Source: CAZJYI01 sp964550025
Lineage (GTDB): Bacteria; Verrucomicrobiota; Kiritimatiellia; UBA8416; CAYOBW01
Reading direction: 5' to 3'
Length of the DNA: 21,385 nt
Assembly (NCBI GenBank): GCA_964550025.1
Contig: CAZJYI010000178.1
Span: 1-21,385 of the forward strand
This document shows positions 1 through 6,867 of this stretch, one piece after another (the first letter of the stretch is position 1; each line of letters starts with the position of its first letter). Made by a program: the position numbers and the translations under genes. The notes beneath the pieces are model-generated. The model saw nothing but the letters and a program-made list of their open reading frames with translations, was not told the origin of the DNA and did no database searches.

Positions 1-42
1 CTGCCTCCTGCCCCCTGCCAACTGATAACTGTCCACTGCCCC
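1..42. repeat. Degenerate tandem heptamer repeat (CTGNNNN)x6, cut by window edge
   Basis: Six consecutive 7-base units each start with CTG on the plus strand (CAG phase on the minus strand), e.g. CTGCCCC and CTGATAA. The first unit starts at the window edge, so the array probably continues outward. It lies 10 bases beyond the stop codon of the last glycosyltransferase, on its 3' side. The pattern resembles short tandemly repeated repetitive (STRR) heptamers known from cyanobacteria and some other bacteria; relatedness is inference. A decaying CCGCCGC unit follows. Confidence 0.7.
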
Positions 43-52
43 CCGCCGCGTC

Positions 53-1234
53 TCAGTCCAGTACGCAGTCGGGTTGGCAGTGCTTTCCGAGGAGCCATTG
101 GTAGACGGAGATCATGGCTTCGGCGACACGCGACCAGGTGTAGGATTTCTCGACGAGTCTGCGGCCGGCTGCGCCCATCATGGCCCGTTCCGGATCGGAA
201 AGCGAAAGGAGCTTCTGGATGCCGCGGGCGAGGCCTTGGACTGTGGGCTGGGCGCTTACGGCGGCCCCGCTCGACACGGCCTCAGCCAGATTGCACTGTG
301 GGGTCAGGAGCACCGGCAGTCTGTAGGCCATCGCCTCGAGAGCCGCGGACGGCAGCCCCTCGCTGTAAGACGGCAGCACGAATGCGTTTGCCCTGGTTAG
401 CCAGGCGTGTTTTCTCTCATTGTGCTGCGGTCCGGGAAAGCGAACCGTGTTCCCGATTCGCAAATCTGAGACAAGATTCTCGATTTCCGCCCGGTGCCCG
501 CCCTCGTCAGGCCCCACAATGATCAGTGCCCAGTCGGGGAATTTGGGTACGCATTGCGCCCACGCTTTCACCAGGGGGACCAACCCTTTCTTGGGGTGAA
601 GACGGGAGAGGAAGAGCAGGATTCTGCGGCCCCGCAGGGCCGGTGGCAGCGGGTCACCGAGGCCCTTTCCGTTGCGCGATGGAACGTCCACGCCGTTGGG
701 GATGATAGCAACGGGATTGTTGAATCCCAGGTCGCGGATCTGCGCCATTTCTTCCTCGCAGAGCGCGTGAATGCAGGAGGCGCTTCTCAGGCTCCTCGCT
801 TCGTACAGCGACATGGCGATCTTCTTGCGCGAGCGATGCCATTGCAGAGCCCATTCATGCAACATGCCGTGAGGCGACACGATGCGCGGCACGTGTTTGC
901 GTTCCGAAACCGACCGGCTTGTCTCGGACGTCAGCTTCCATAGACCGTGCAGGTGGATGACGGAATTGCCGTTCGCCTCCCTCTGCACGGTGCGGCTGAG
1001 CTGCGGTGCGTATCCGAGCAGCCTGGGGCCGAATATGTCCAAAGTGTTCGGACGGATGGGGGCCCACGCCGTGCTGTCGCCGGCAGAGTTGCTGTCCCGC
1101 GTTCCGTATACGTCCGTTCTGACCCCGAGAGCCTGGACATTCTGACATAGGCGCATGACGGCCGTGAACAGCCCTCCCGCCTGCCGCGAGACAGAATGTG
1201 TCAGAGCCAGCACACGTATGCGTTTTGCACTCAT
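53..1234 (-). CDS. GT4-family glycosyltransferase, last gene of module II
   Basis: A 393-residue GT-B glycosyltransferase that probably adds one sugar from a nucleotide-sugar donor to the lipid-linked repeat unit at the cytoplasmic face of the inner membrane. The N-terminal domain carries the Gly-rich loop (RQAGGL, about residues 17-22), HGLW (96-99) and SPHGML (120-125). The C-terminal domain has IPNGV (178-182), SRLHPKKG (210-217) and the donor-binding EX7E pair (E292, E300 in SEGLPSAALE). I chose the ATG giving MSAKRIRVL because AAAGG lies about 8 bases upstream; a longer upstream start would extend into the preceding GT4 gene. It follows that gene with only 10 bases between and is the last coding sequence in the window. 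Length is normal for GT4. Donor sugar and linkage cannot be read from the sequence. Confidence 0.92.
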   Translation of the reverse strand: MSAKRIRVLALTHSVSRQAGGLFTAVMRLCQNVQALGVRTDVYGTRDSNSAGDSTAWAPIRPNTLDIFGPRLLGYAPQLSRTVQREANGNSVIHLHGLWKLTSETSRSVSERKHVPRIVSPHGMLHEWALQWHRSRKKIAMSLYEARSLRSASCIHALCEEEMAQIRDLGFNNPVAIIPNGVDVPSRNGKGLGDPLPPALRGRRILLFLSRLHPKKGLVPLVKAWAQCVPKFPDWALIIVGPDEGGHRAEIENLVSDLRIGNTVRFPGPQHNERKHAWLTRANAFVLPSYSEGLPSAALEAMAYRLPVLLTPQCNLAEAVSSGAAVSAQPTVQGLARGIQKLLSLSDPERAMMGAAGRRLVEKSYTWSRVAEAMISVYQWLLGKHCQPDCVLD

Positions 1235-1244
1235 ACTGCTGCCT

Positions 1245-2396
1245 TTAGCGAGGGGAATCCGGCCGGCACGTCTCCCATAACCCGGCTGCAAATGTCCCGG
1301 GCGCCCACGCATCTATGCGATGCCTGGAGTTCGAGCCCAGGGCTTCCCTGTTCGCACCCCTCGCGGATACTAATAGCAGTATCTGTGCCAGTCTGTCGAC
1401 ATCATTAGGGTCAAAGACGTACCCGTTTTCGCCTTCGGCCACCAGTTCCCGCGCGCACCCGCAGCGATTCGACACGAGCACGGGAAGTCCCGCCGCCATG
1501 GCCTCGTTGACGACCAGCCCCCACTGTTCGATCGTGCTGACGTGCACGAACGCCCCTGCCAGTCCGTAGTACGCGGGGAGTTCTTCGTACCCGACAAGCC
1601 CGGCGAGATGGGTGCACTCCGACAGCCCAAGGCGTTCAATTCCGGACCGGATGCGGGTTCGTTCCGGCCCGTCCCCGCACAGTACCAGGTCCCAGGGGGC
1701 GTCGTCAGCCTCCTGACGATACAGGGCGTACGCGTTCAGTAGCGCGGGGATGTTCTTCTTGGGGACCAGGCGGCTCACGGCCAGGAAGTAGCGCTCGGGA
1801 AGCCCCATCCGCCGGCGCAGCTCTGCTCCGGCACTTCGCGCCCGGTCGGCCCCCTCGGCGAAATACGCGTTGTCGACAACGTCGTATCCGAGGTGAATGT
1901 GTTCTTCAGCGATGCCCAGCTTCTGTGCATACGCGGCGTGCGAGGAGCCGCCCACCAGAGCGGCGTCGAAGCGGCTGACGATACGCCGCTTGAGCCACTC
2001 GCGCCAACGGCGACGCGGAAAGTCGTGCTCGGAGCTCTCGCTCATCACGACGGCGCGAACACCATGGCGGCGGCACCAGGCCAGCCCGGGCCGGGCACTC
2101 GGACAGGTCCAGCCGGGCAGCGCCACGACGTCGGGCGCCTCCGCTTCCAGCACGCGTTGCACGGCCGAACGTATGCGAGCGGCCGGCAGCTGCGCATAGT
2201 CCCCGTCCGGGAAGAGGCTCAGACGGCGGAAGGCCGCTTCCCCCGTGGTTGGCTGCCAGCCATAGCCGCTATCCACGGGGGCGACCTCGATCCCCAGCAG
2301 TTCGACCCCTTTCCCGGCGAAGAGCCTGCCCGCGGCCTCGAGACGTGCCACGTGATACGGTCCAAGACAGGCGAAGATGACGGCGGCTTTTCTCAT
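1245..2396 (-). CDS. GT4-family glycosyltransferase
   Basis: A 383-residue GT-B enzyme, probably a sugar transferase of repeat-unit assembly. The start MRKAAVIFACLGPYHVARL is typical of GT4 enzymes in which the usual GG loop is replaced by a G-P-Y-H loop. The C-terminal half has AVSRLVPKKN (206-215) and a clear EX7E pair, E290 and E298, in STIEQWGLVVNEAM. The start is set by the ATGA overlap: the ATG shares four bases with the stop of the upstream membrane-protein gene, which indicates translational coupling. The same frame stays open far upstream into that gene, but the upstream translation is compositionally aberrant and does not look like protein. The sugar specificity is unknown. Confidence 0.92.
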   Translation of the reverse strand: MRKAAVIFACLGPYHVARLEAAGRLFAGKGVELLGIEVAPVDSGYGWQPTTGEAAFRRLSLFPDGDYAQLPAARIRSAVQRVLEAEAPDVVALPGWTCPSARPGLAWCRRHGVRAVVMSESSEHDFPRRRWREWLKRRIVSRFDAALVGGSSHAAYAQKLGIAEEHIHLGYDVVDNAYFAEGADRARSAGAELRRRMGLPERYFLAVSRLVPKKNIPALLNAYALYRQEADDAPWDLVLCGDGPERTRIRSGIERLGLSECTHLAGLVGYEELPAYYGLAGAFVHVSTIEQWGLVVNEAMAAGLPVLVSNRCGCARELVAEGENGYVFDPNDVDRLAQILLLVSARGANREALGSNSRHRIDAWAPGTFAAGLWETCRPDSPR

Positions 2397-3229
2397 GGAT
2401 CCTGTGTGCCGCTGGCGGCGGGCGTGTCCGGTGCGTTGCGAGGCGGAACGATGGCGGCCGTCAACAGGAATGCCGCCAGCGCGAGCGACTGTTCCCCCAC
2501 CTCGACGGCGAAGTCGTTGTCCGTCACGGCAACGGCGATGCGCGTGGTGACGGCCAGCAGCATGAACGCGCCGGCTGCTCCTGCCTCCCACTGCGCTTCG
2601 CCGCGGGATGCCGTCCTGAGCCGGTAGATCACCATAACGCCGCAAGCAGGCACGCTGACGATCAGGTTCAGCGTCGGCAGGTGCCACTCCGGCTTGCACC
2701 AGACGTACGCCAGAAGGCAGCAGTATGCCGCGGCGGTGCCCGGAATTGGCAGTCCGGTGAAGCGGCGGTACAGGCGTTGAACGGGTGCACAGAGATTCAG
2801 CAGGACTACCGCGCAGACGCCAAAGAGCAGGCTGGCCCCGAAGGCCGCCTTCTGTGACACGTCCGTGGCCAGGTTGTGCAGGGAGGTCTCGCGCTGCCAG
2901 TTGAGCTCTGCAAAGCGCTCCGGCGTGCTCCACCCGAAGATCCGCTGTCCCCAGCTGATCTCCTCCATGCCGACAAACGCCATGCCGAAGGCCAGGAGGA
3001 CGAATCCCGCCGTTGCCAGCCGGGGTAGGCCGCCGCGACGTGCGCGGCGCGCGGCCGCGACGGCGATGCCGGCTGCCGCGAGGAACAGGACCGCCGTGAG
3101 GTACTCGACAAGGGAGTCCTCGCGGCACAGCGCGACAAACAGCTTGCTGTTCAGGCACAGCACCACCAGCATGGCCGTGCACATGGCGAACTGCGCGGCA
3201 AGCACCGCGGTATGGCGTTTCGGTTTCAT
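2393..3229 (-). CDS. Polytopic membrane protein of unknown function with EEISWGQRIFGW motif
   Basis: A 278-residue integral membrane protein with about seven or eight hydrophobic segments (roughly 8-34, 40-60, 70-88, 127-147, 164-178, 185-202, 216-235, 243-261). I do not recognise a named family. Striking polar residues lie at membrane borders: R36-E37-D38 and E42 after the first segment, E89-E90 opening the EEISWGQRIFGW stretch, N110, E114, H118 and N119 in LNWQRETSLHN, and E243/E246 before the last segment. Such clustered acidic and His residues could line a metal-dependent active site, but that is inference. It overlaps the GT4 genes on both sides by four bases (ATGA), so it is very likely co-translated with them and acts on the same glycan or lipid intermediate. 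The C-terminal tail is Pro/Ala rich. Confidence 0.88.
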   Translation of the reverse strand: MKPKRHTAVLAAQFAMCTAMLVVLCLNSKLFVALCREDSLVEYLTAVLFLAAAGIAVAAARRARRGGLPRLATAGFVLLAFGMAFVGMEEISWGQRIFGWSTPERFAELNWQRETSLHNLATDVSQKAAFGASLLFGVCAVVLLNLCAPVQRLYRRFTGLPIPGTAAAYCCLLAYVWCKPEWHLPTLNLIVSVPACGVMVIYRLRTASRGEAQWEAGAAGAFMLLAVTTRIAVAVTDNDFAVEVGEQSLALAAFLLTAAIVPPRNAPDTPAASGTQDP

Positions 3230-4413
3230 GGCGTGGCCTTCTCGTACAGCTTGGCATAGTGGTCGGCCGTGACGCGAATATGAAATCGTTCCTCGAAGGA
3301 CCGTCTCGCGCCGCGCCGGAGCGCGGCATGATGCTCGGGGTCCGAGGCCAGGGCCTCGATCGCGGCCGCAACCGCGGACGGGTCGCGTTCGACGAAGCGC
3401 CCGTTGCTGTCTTCGGTGATGACCTCGGGCAAGCCGCCGACCCGCGTTGCGACGACCGGGACCGAGGCGGCCATCGCTTCAAGCGCGGCCATGGGCATGC
3501 CTTCGCCGATGGACGGCATGGCGAGCAGATCCAGTCCGGGCATCACCCTCGACGCGGCGTCCGGCACCTCGCCGAGGAATCTGGCAAACCCGGCACGTTC
3601 GTCCGCCCATGCGCGTACGGCGTCGGTCTCGGGACCGCCTCCAGCGATGACGAAGTACACGTCCACGTTCCGGTTCCGCAGTTCCTCAACGGCATTGGCC
3701 GTGATGCGCCAGCCCTTTCCTTCGTTGAGGATGCCGACATGACCGACGACGAACCCCTTCTCGGGGCGCCACTCGGGGGAGGGCGCGTCCGCTGCTGGCG
3801 GCGGCACACCGTTGGGGATCAGCGTGAAGCGTTCCGGGGCTATGCCGAACAGCTCCCCGGCCACCTCGATGTTTGCCGCGTCAACCGTGGCAAGCGTGCC
3901 GCCGTAGCGCAGAAACCTCCGCGCGAGGAAGCGGTGGATGGCGCGCCTGGCGGGGCGGACCAGGAGCTGCTCGCGCGCGGCGATGCCGTGGTACGTGGCG
4001 ACCATGGCGCTGCGCACACCGTGGGCGCGCACGGGGGGATAGGCGCCGGAAAGCCATGCGTTGTGGCAGTGGATCACGCCGCGTCCGTGGGCGTTGCGCC
4101 CGGCCTGTTCCGCAAACCACTTTTGGATGGGATTCCCGGTGACTTTCCACTGCGCGATGAGCAGGGGATAGGCAATGCTGAAGGGCAGGTCCGGCGTGGG
4201 GCAGCCGTAGCAGGTGATACCTTCCGCCCGCAGCGTTTCCAACTCGCCGCCGTAGCGTTCGCGCCACGCCGCGGTGTGCAGGATGCCCAGCGCGACGTCC
4301 CAGTCCGGGCGTGACGCCTGTTCGCGGGCGAGGTTCCGCATCAGGCTCCAGACGCCGGTGTAGGGGCGTCGCGCGACGTGCAGGACCAGGTTCCGGCCGG
4401 AGGGGGCGTTCAT
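3226..4413 (-). CDS. GT4-family glycosyltransferase
   Basis: A 395-residue GT-B glycosyltransferase. The acceptor half begins NLVLHVARRPYTGVWSLMRN, with TGVW in place of the usual Gly-rich loop, and contains IHCHNAWLSG (114-123) and ATYHG (139-143). The donor half has LIPNGV (198-203), GHVGILNEGKGW (224-235) and an EX7E pair at E304 and E312 in GEGMPMAALEAMA, followed by VPVVATRVGGLPEVI, a typical GT4 stretch. The ATG overlaps the polymerase stop (ATGA), and the 3' end overlaps the next membrane-protein gene in the same way. It should extend the lipid-linked oligosaccharide; which sugar it adds cannot be told from sequence. Confidence 0.93.
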   Translation of the reverse strand: MNAPSGRNLVLHVARRPYTGVWSLMRNLAREQASRPDWDVALGILHTAAWRERYGGELETLRAEGITCYGCPTPDLPFSIAYPLLIAQWKVTGNPIQKWFAEQAGRNAHGRGVIHCHNAWLSGAYPPVRAHGVRSAMVATYHGIAAREQLLVRPARRAIHRFLARRFLRYGGTLATVDAANIEVAGELFGIAPERFTLIPNGVPPPAADAPSPEWRPEKGFVVGHVGILNEGKGWRITANAVEELRNRNVDVYFVIAGGGPETDAVRAWADERAGFARFLGEVPDAASRVMPGLDLLAMPSIGEGMPMAALEAMAASVPVVATRVGGLPEVITEDSNGRFVERDPSAVAAAIEALASDPEHHAALRRGARRSFEERFHIRVTADHYAKLYEKATP

Positions 4414-5885
4414 GGCGACGCTGCTCGTTGCTGTGTCGCAGGTTGTGCGTCGTCACGTCTTTTCGGCTTGGCGGCGGGCTTCTTGCGGAGTCGAACGGCA
4501 AGGTAATGGGCCTCGACGGCCCACAGCAGGTAGAAGATCTTGAAACTGCCGAACGGGAAGAACATGAAGAGGATGAAGAAGACGCCGTGGCACCCGAGAA
4601 GCGTGCCGGTTTCGGGCCTGGCGGGCATTCTCCAGAGCTTGGCGAGCGGGTAACAGAAGAAGTAGAGAAAGAAAAACAACCCGGTGTAGCCGTATGCCAT
4701 GGCGCGCCCCAGGAAGGCGTTGTGGGGCACGTTGTCCATGAGTTGCCACTTGGTCCCGACGCCCCACGGAGTGTCCAGCACTTCGTCATCCGGGGCCCCG
4801 GTGATGGGGTACAGCGCGCTGATATAGAGCATCCTGGCCATGTTGGACGTCCTGTAGCCCTTCTTGGCTGCGTCATCGACGGACCGCATCCCCCCGGCCT
4901 GGTCCTGCGTCAGTTCGAGAATGCGCATGAGGTAGGTGTTGATGGTTCGATTTGCGAGAGCAACACCGCCCATGGCGCAGCACGCGAGGATGATGACAAA
5001 GGTCTTTCTCCGTGCCATGGCCCCGCGTTGGAGGCCCAGAACGTTGTACGCGAGCAGCAAGCCCACTCCGAAAACCAGCGCGAGCAGTGCGCCTCGCCCC
5101 ATGGCGCCGGGGATACTCAAGGCACTGAGGCCTGCAAGGACCAGCATCCAGACGCGAGACCGGCCCTTGCTGAAAGGGCTGTTGGGCCACGTGGCCAGGC
5201 CCAGGCAGCCCACCGTTGCCATGGCGGCCGGAAAGGCCGAAATGCCGCCGAGTCGGCCGGTGACGATGCGCGCCAGCCCGCGTCGTGTCAGTTCGGCGCC
5301 CGAGACGTGCAGACCGATCACGTGTCCCCACCAGCCCATGGCGGATGCCACCGATCCCAGACAGAGCGCGAACACTGCCATGTCCGTGCGGACGCCCGGT
5401 TGCGAGAGCAGCACGCAGGCGCACCCGCAGACGATGAACGCGACGACGATCGAAGTATGAAACTCGCGGCCGTGAAGGAGATCAATCACCACGATCCAGA
5501 CCGCGAAGGGGAGGGCCGCGCGCTTGAAGACCGCCAGGGAGTGGCGCCACTCGTAGCGGCGATAGAGCGTGGACACGACAAACCCGAGAAAGGCCATTTG
5601 CCCCGCGGTAATGGGAAATCCCGGCGGGTCGCGCATGATCTGCGAGCCGGCCAGCATGATCAACCCACTGTACGGGTTGATGAAGGCGATGAGTGCGAGA
5701 GCGGGCAGAACGACGAAACCGACAGTCGTCAGGACGGGCTGCAACAGGAGGCAGCAGAGGACAAGCGTGGCCGCGGCCATCATGACGCGGTCCGTCAGGG
5801 TCAGGCGCGGCACCTTCGCCTTGCGTTGCAGGGACGGATGGCTCTTGCCCTTTGTCTTTCTCGCCGTTGTACTGCTGTCCGCCAT
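4410..5885 (-). CDS. O-antigen polymerase/ligase-like membrane protein (second Wzy-like)
   Basis: A 491-residue polytopic inner-membrane protein with about ten or more hydrophobic segments and a Lys/Arg-rich cytoplasmic tail. It shows Wzy_C/O-antigen-ligase features: a small-residue-rich GAMGRGALLAL stretch (260-270), a long soluble loop (about 315-385) and NVPHNAFLGR (385-394), matching the HN-x-(F/Y)-L signature before the final helices. The likely role is polymerising or transferring the glycan repeat unit at the periplasmic face. The start at MADSS was chosen because the in-frame ATG 20 codons upstream lies inside an intergenic palindromic repeat and yields an atypical leader; the ribosome site (AAGAAAGCAAGAAG) is weak. 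It is the second polymerase-like gene in the locus and heads a chain of overlapping genes. Whether it polymerises, ligates or acts on another glycan is open. Confidence 0.85.
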   Translation of the reverse strand: MADSSTTARKTKGKSHPSLQRKAKVPRLTLTDRVMMAAATLVLCCLLLQPVLTTVGFVVLPALALIAFINPYSGLIMLAGSQIMRDPPGFPITAGQMAFLGFVVSTLYRRYEWRHSLAVFKRAALPFAVWIVVIDLLHGREFHTSIVVAFIVCGCACVLLSQPGVRTDMAVFALCLGSVASAMGWWGHVIGLHVSGAELTRRGLARIVTGRLGGISAFPAAMATVGCLGLATWPNSPFSKGRSRVWMLVLAGLSALSIPGAMGRGALLALVFGVGLLLAYNVLGLQRGAMARRKTFVIILACCAMGGVALANRTINTYLMRILELTQDQAGGMRSVDDAAKKGYRTSNMARMLYISALYPITGAPDDEVLDTPWGVGTKWQLMDNVPHNAFLGRAMAYGYTGLFFFLYFFCYPLAKLWRMPARPETGTLLGCHGVFFILFMFFPFGSFKIFYLLWAVEAHYLAVRLRKKPAAKPKRRDDAQPATQQRAASP

Positions 5886-5899
5886 CTTCTTGCTTTCTT

Positions 5900-5962
5900 G
5901 ACGGGCTTCACAGGATCCGCGGGATGGGAGAGGCCATCCTGTCAATCCCGTCGATCCTGTCC
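5900..5962. repeat. Palindromic intergenic 9-mer repeat / large hairpin
   Basis: The right part consists of three 9-base units of form ATCC(T/C)GTCN. The left part carries three units of related complementary form (GACGGGCTT, CACAGGATC, CGCGGGATG). The arms GACGGGCTTCACAGGAT (5900-5916) and ATCCTGTCAATCCCGTC (5936-5952) pair at 15 of 17 positions around a 19-base loop. It fills most of the gap between the GT2 stop and the second polymerase start, so in mRNA it forms a hairpin just before the polymerase ribosome site. It looks like a REP/dispersed-repeat element; there is no clear T-tract, so a simple terminator is unlikely. Confidence 0.7.
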
Positions 5963-6000
5963 GAAGCCCCTTCTGGCTGCAGCCATATTGTACCGTGTTG

Positions 6001-6867
6001 CTAGGAGTATGTCGACGCCTTACGCAGGTTCCGGTACTGCGCCGCCTGCTTGAGTGTCAGCGGCGTGCGCGATGACCAGTTCCGGCAGAGCGTGGCCAGC
6101 CCGGCCGCACATCCCCGCATTCTTGCCAGCGGGTGATCGCGGCCCTTGACAATGACCGACATGGATTTCGCGAAACCGAGGAACGATCCTCCCGGCTGCG
6201 GCCAGTTCAAACCGTATAGCAGGACCACATTGCGCGCGGACAGGAAAGCATATTCCGCGCTGTTTCGCGCCGCGCTCGTGTGGCGGTGGATGACCCGTAT
6301 GCCTGGTTCGTACCGCATCCGGTACCCCGCCCGGAAGATACGCACGGCCAGGTCTTCCTCCTCGTGGCGGTACATGAAGATGTCGCGGTAGCCGCCGACT
6401 TCGAGCATGCGTTTGCGGTCCATGAGGACGCCGGACCCGAGGAAGGTGTGCATGTCCGTCCCCGGCAAGTCGGCGGGGATGCCCGAACGGTTTCCGTCGG
6501 CCGCGCGGATCATCTCGAAACGCCATACGGCGATGTCGTTGCGCTGCAGGTCGTCGAGGAAGCTGCGGAGGGGGGCGGCGTCCTCGATCTCGGTGTCGTC
6601 CTCCAGGAAGAAACAGTAGTCCGTCTCCGCCCTGCGCAGACCGTGATTCCTGGCCGCTGCCGTACCGCGTCGCCGCGGGAGGCGGATCACGTCCGCTTCG
6701 GGCAAGGACGCCATGGCCTGCTGCGTCGCACTTGGGTTATCCGAACCGTCGTCAACCACGATGCACGGTGTGGATGCCAGTCCTCTCTCGCGCAAGCTCT
6801 TCGCCGTTTCCGCGAGATCCTCGGCGCGGTTGCGGGTCGGGATGACGATGGTGCAGTTGGTGAGCAT
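6001..6867 (-). CDS. GT2-family glycosyltransferase
   Basis: A 288-residue GT-A enzyme. The N-terminus CTIVIPTRNR (5-14) is the standard GT2 opening; VVDDGS (37-42) binds nucleotide, GTAAARNHGL (68-77) is the conserved A-R-N-x-G region, LEDDTE (88-93) supplies the DxD-type metal site, and RHEEEDLAVR (167-176) holds the catalytic ED pair. There are no membrane segments. It should transfer a sugar with inversion to the repeat unit. The ATG shares its A with the TGA of the upstream GT4 gene (TGATG), and AAGGAG about nine bases upstream supports this start rather than longer in-frame ATGs that run into that gene. It is the last gene of module I. Confidence 0.93.
   Translation of the reverse strand: MLTNCTIVIPTRNRAEDLAETAKSLRERGLASTPCIVVDDGSDNPSATQQAMASLPEADVIRLPRRRGTAAARNHGLRRAETDYCFFLEDDTEIEDAAPLRSFLDDLQRNDIAVWRFEMIRAADGNRSGIPADLPGTDMHTFLGSGVLMDRKRMLEVGGYRDIFMYRHEEEDLAVRIFRAGYRMRYEPGIRVIHRHTSAARNSAEYAFLSARNVVLLYGLNWPQPGGSFLGFAKSMSVIVKGRDHPLARMRGCAAGLATLCRNWSSRTPLTLKQAAQYRNLRKASTYS

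Noticed and set aside
2397..3482. Upstream in-frame extension of the second GT4 gene (would give a 745-residue protein)
   Set aside because: The extension reads through the membrane-protein gene in another frame and is low-complexity Arg/Pro/Ser-rich; the ATGA overlap marks the true start.
3259..4314. 351-codon plus-strand open frame opposite a GT4 gene
   Set aside because: The GT4 on the other strand has all expected motifs and ATGA overlaps; this frame has none and no ribosome site.
5886..5945. Longer N-terminus for the second polymerase
   Set aside because: The extra 20 codons lie in the palindromic 9-mer repeat and give an un-protein-like leader; the MADSS start is preferred.
4311..6053. 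580-codon open frame on the plus strand opposite the second polymerase
   Set aside because: It is antisense to a clear membrane protein; its translation is rich in His, Gly, Arg, Glu and Asp without domain-like segments, as expected for a GC-rich complementary frame.
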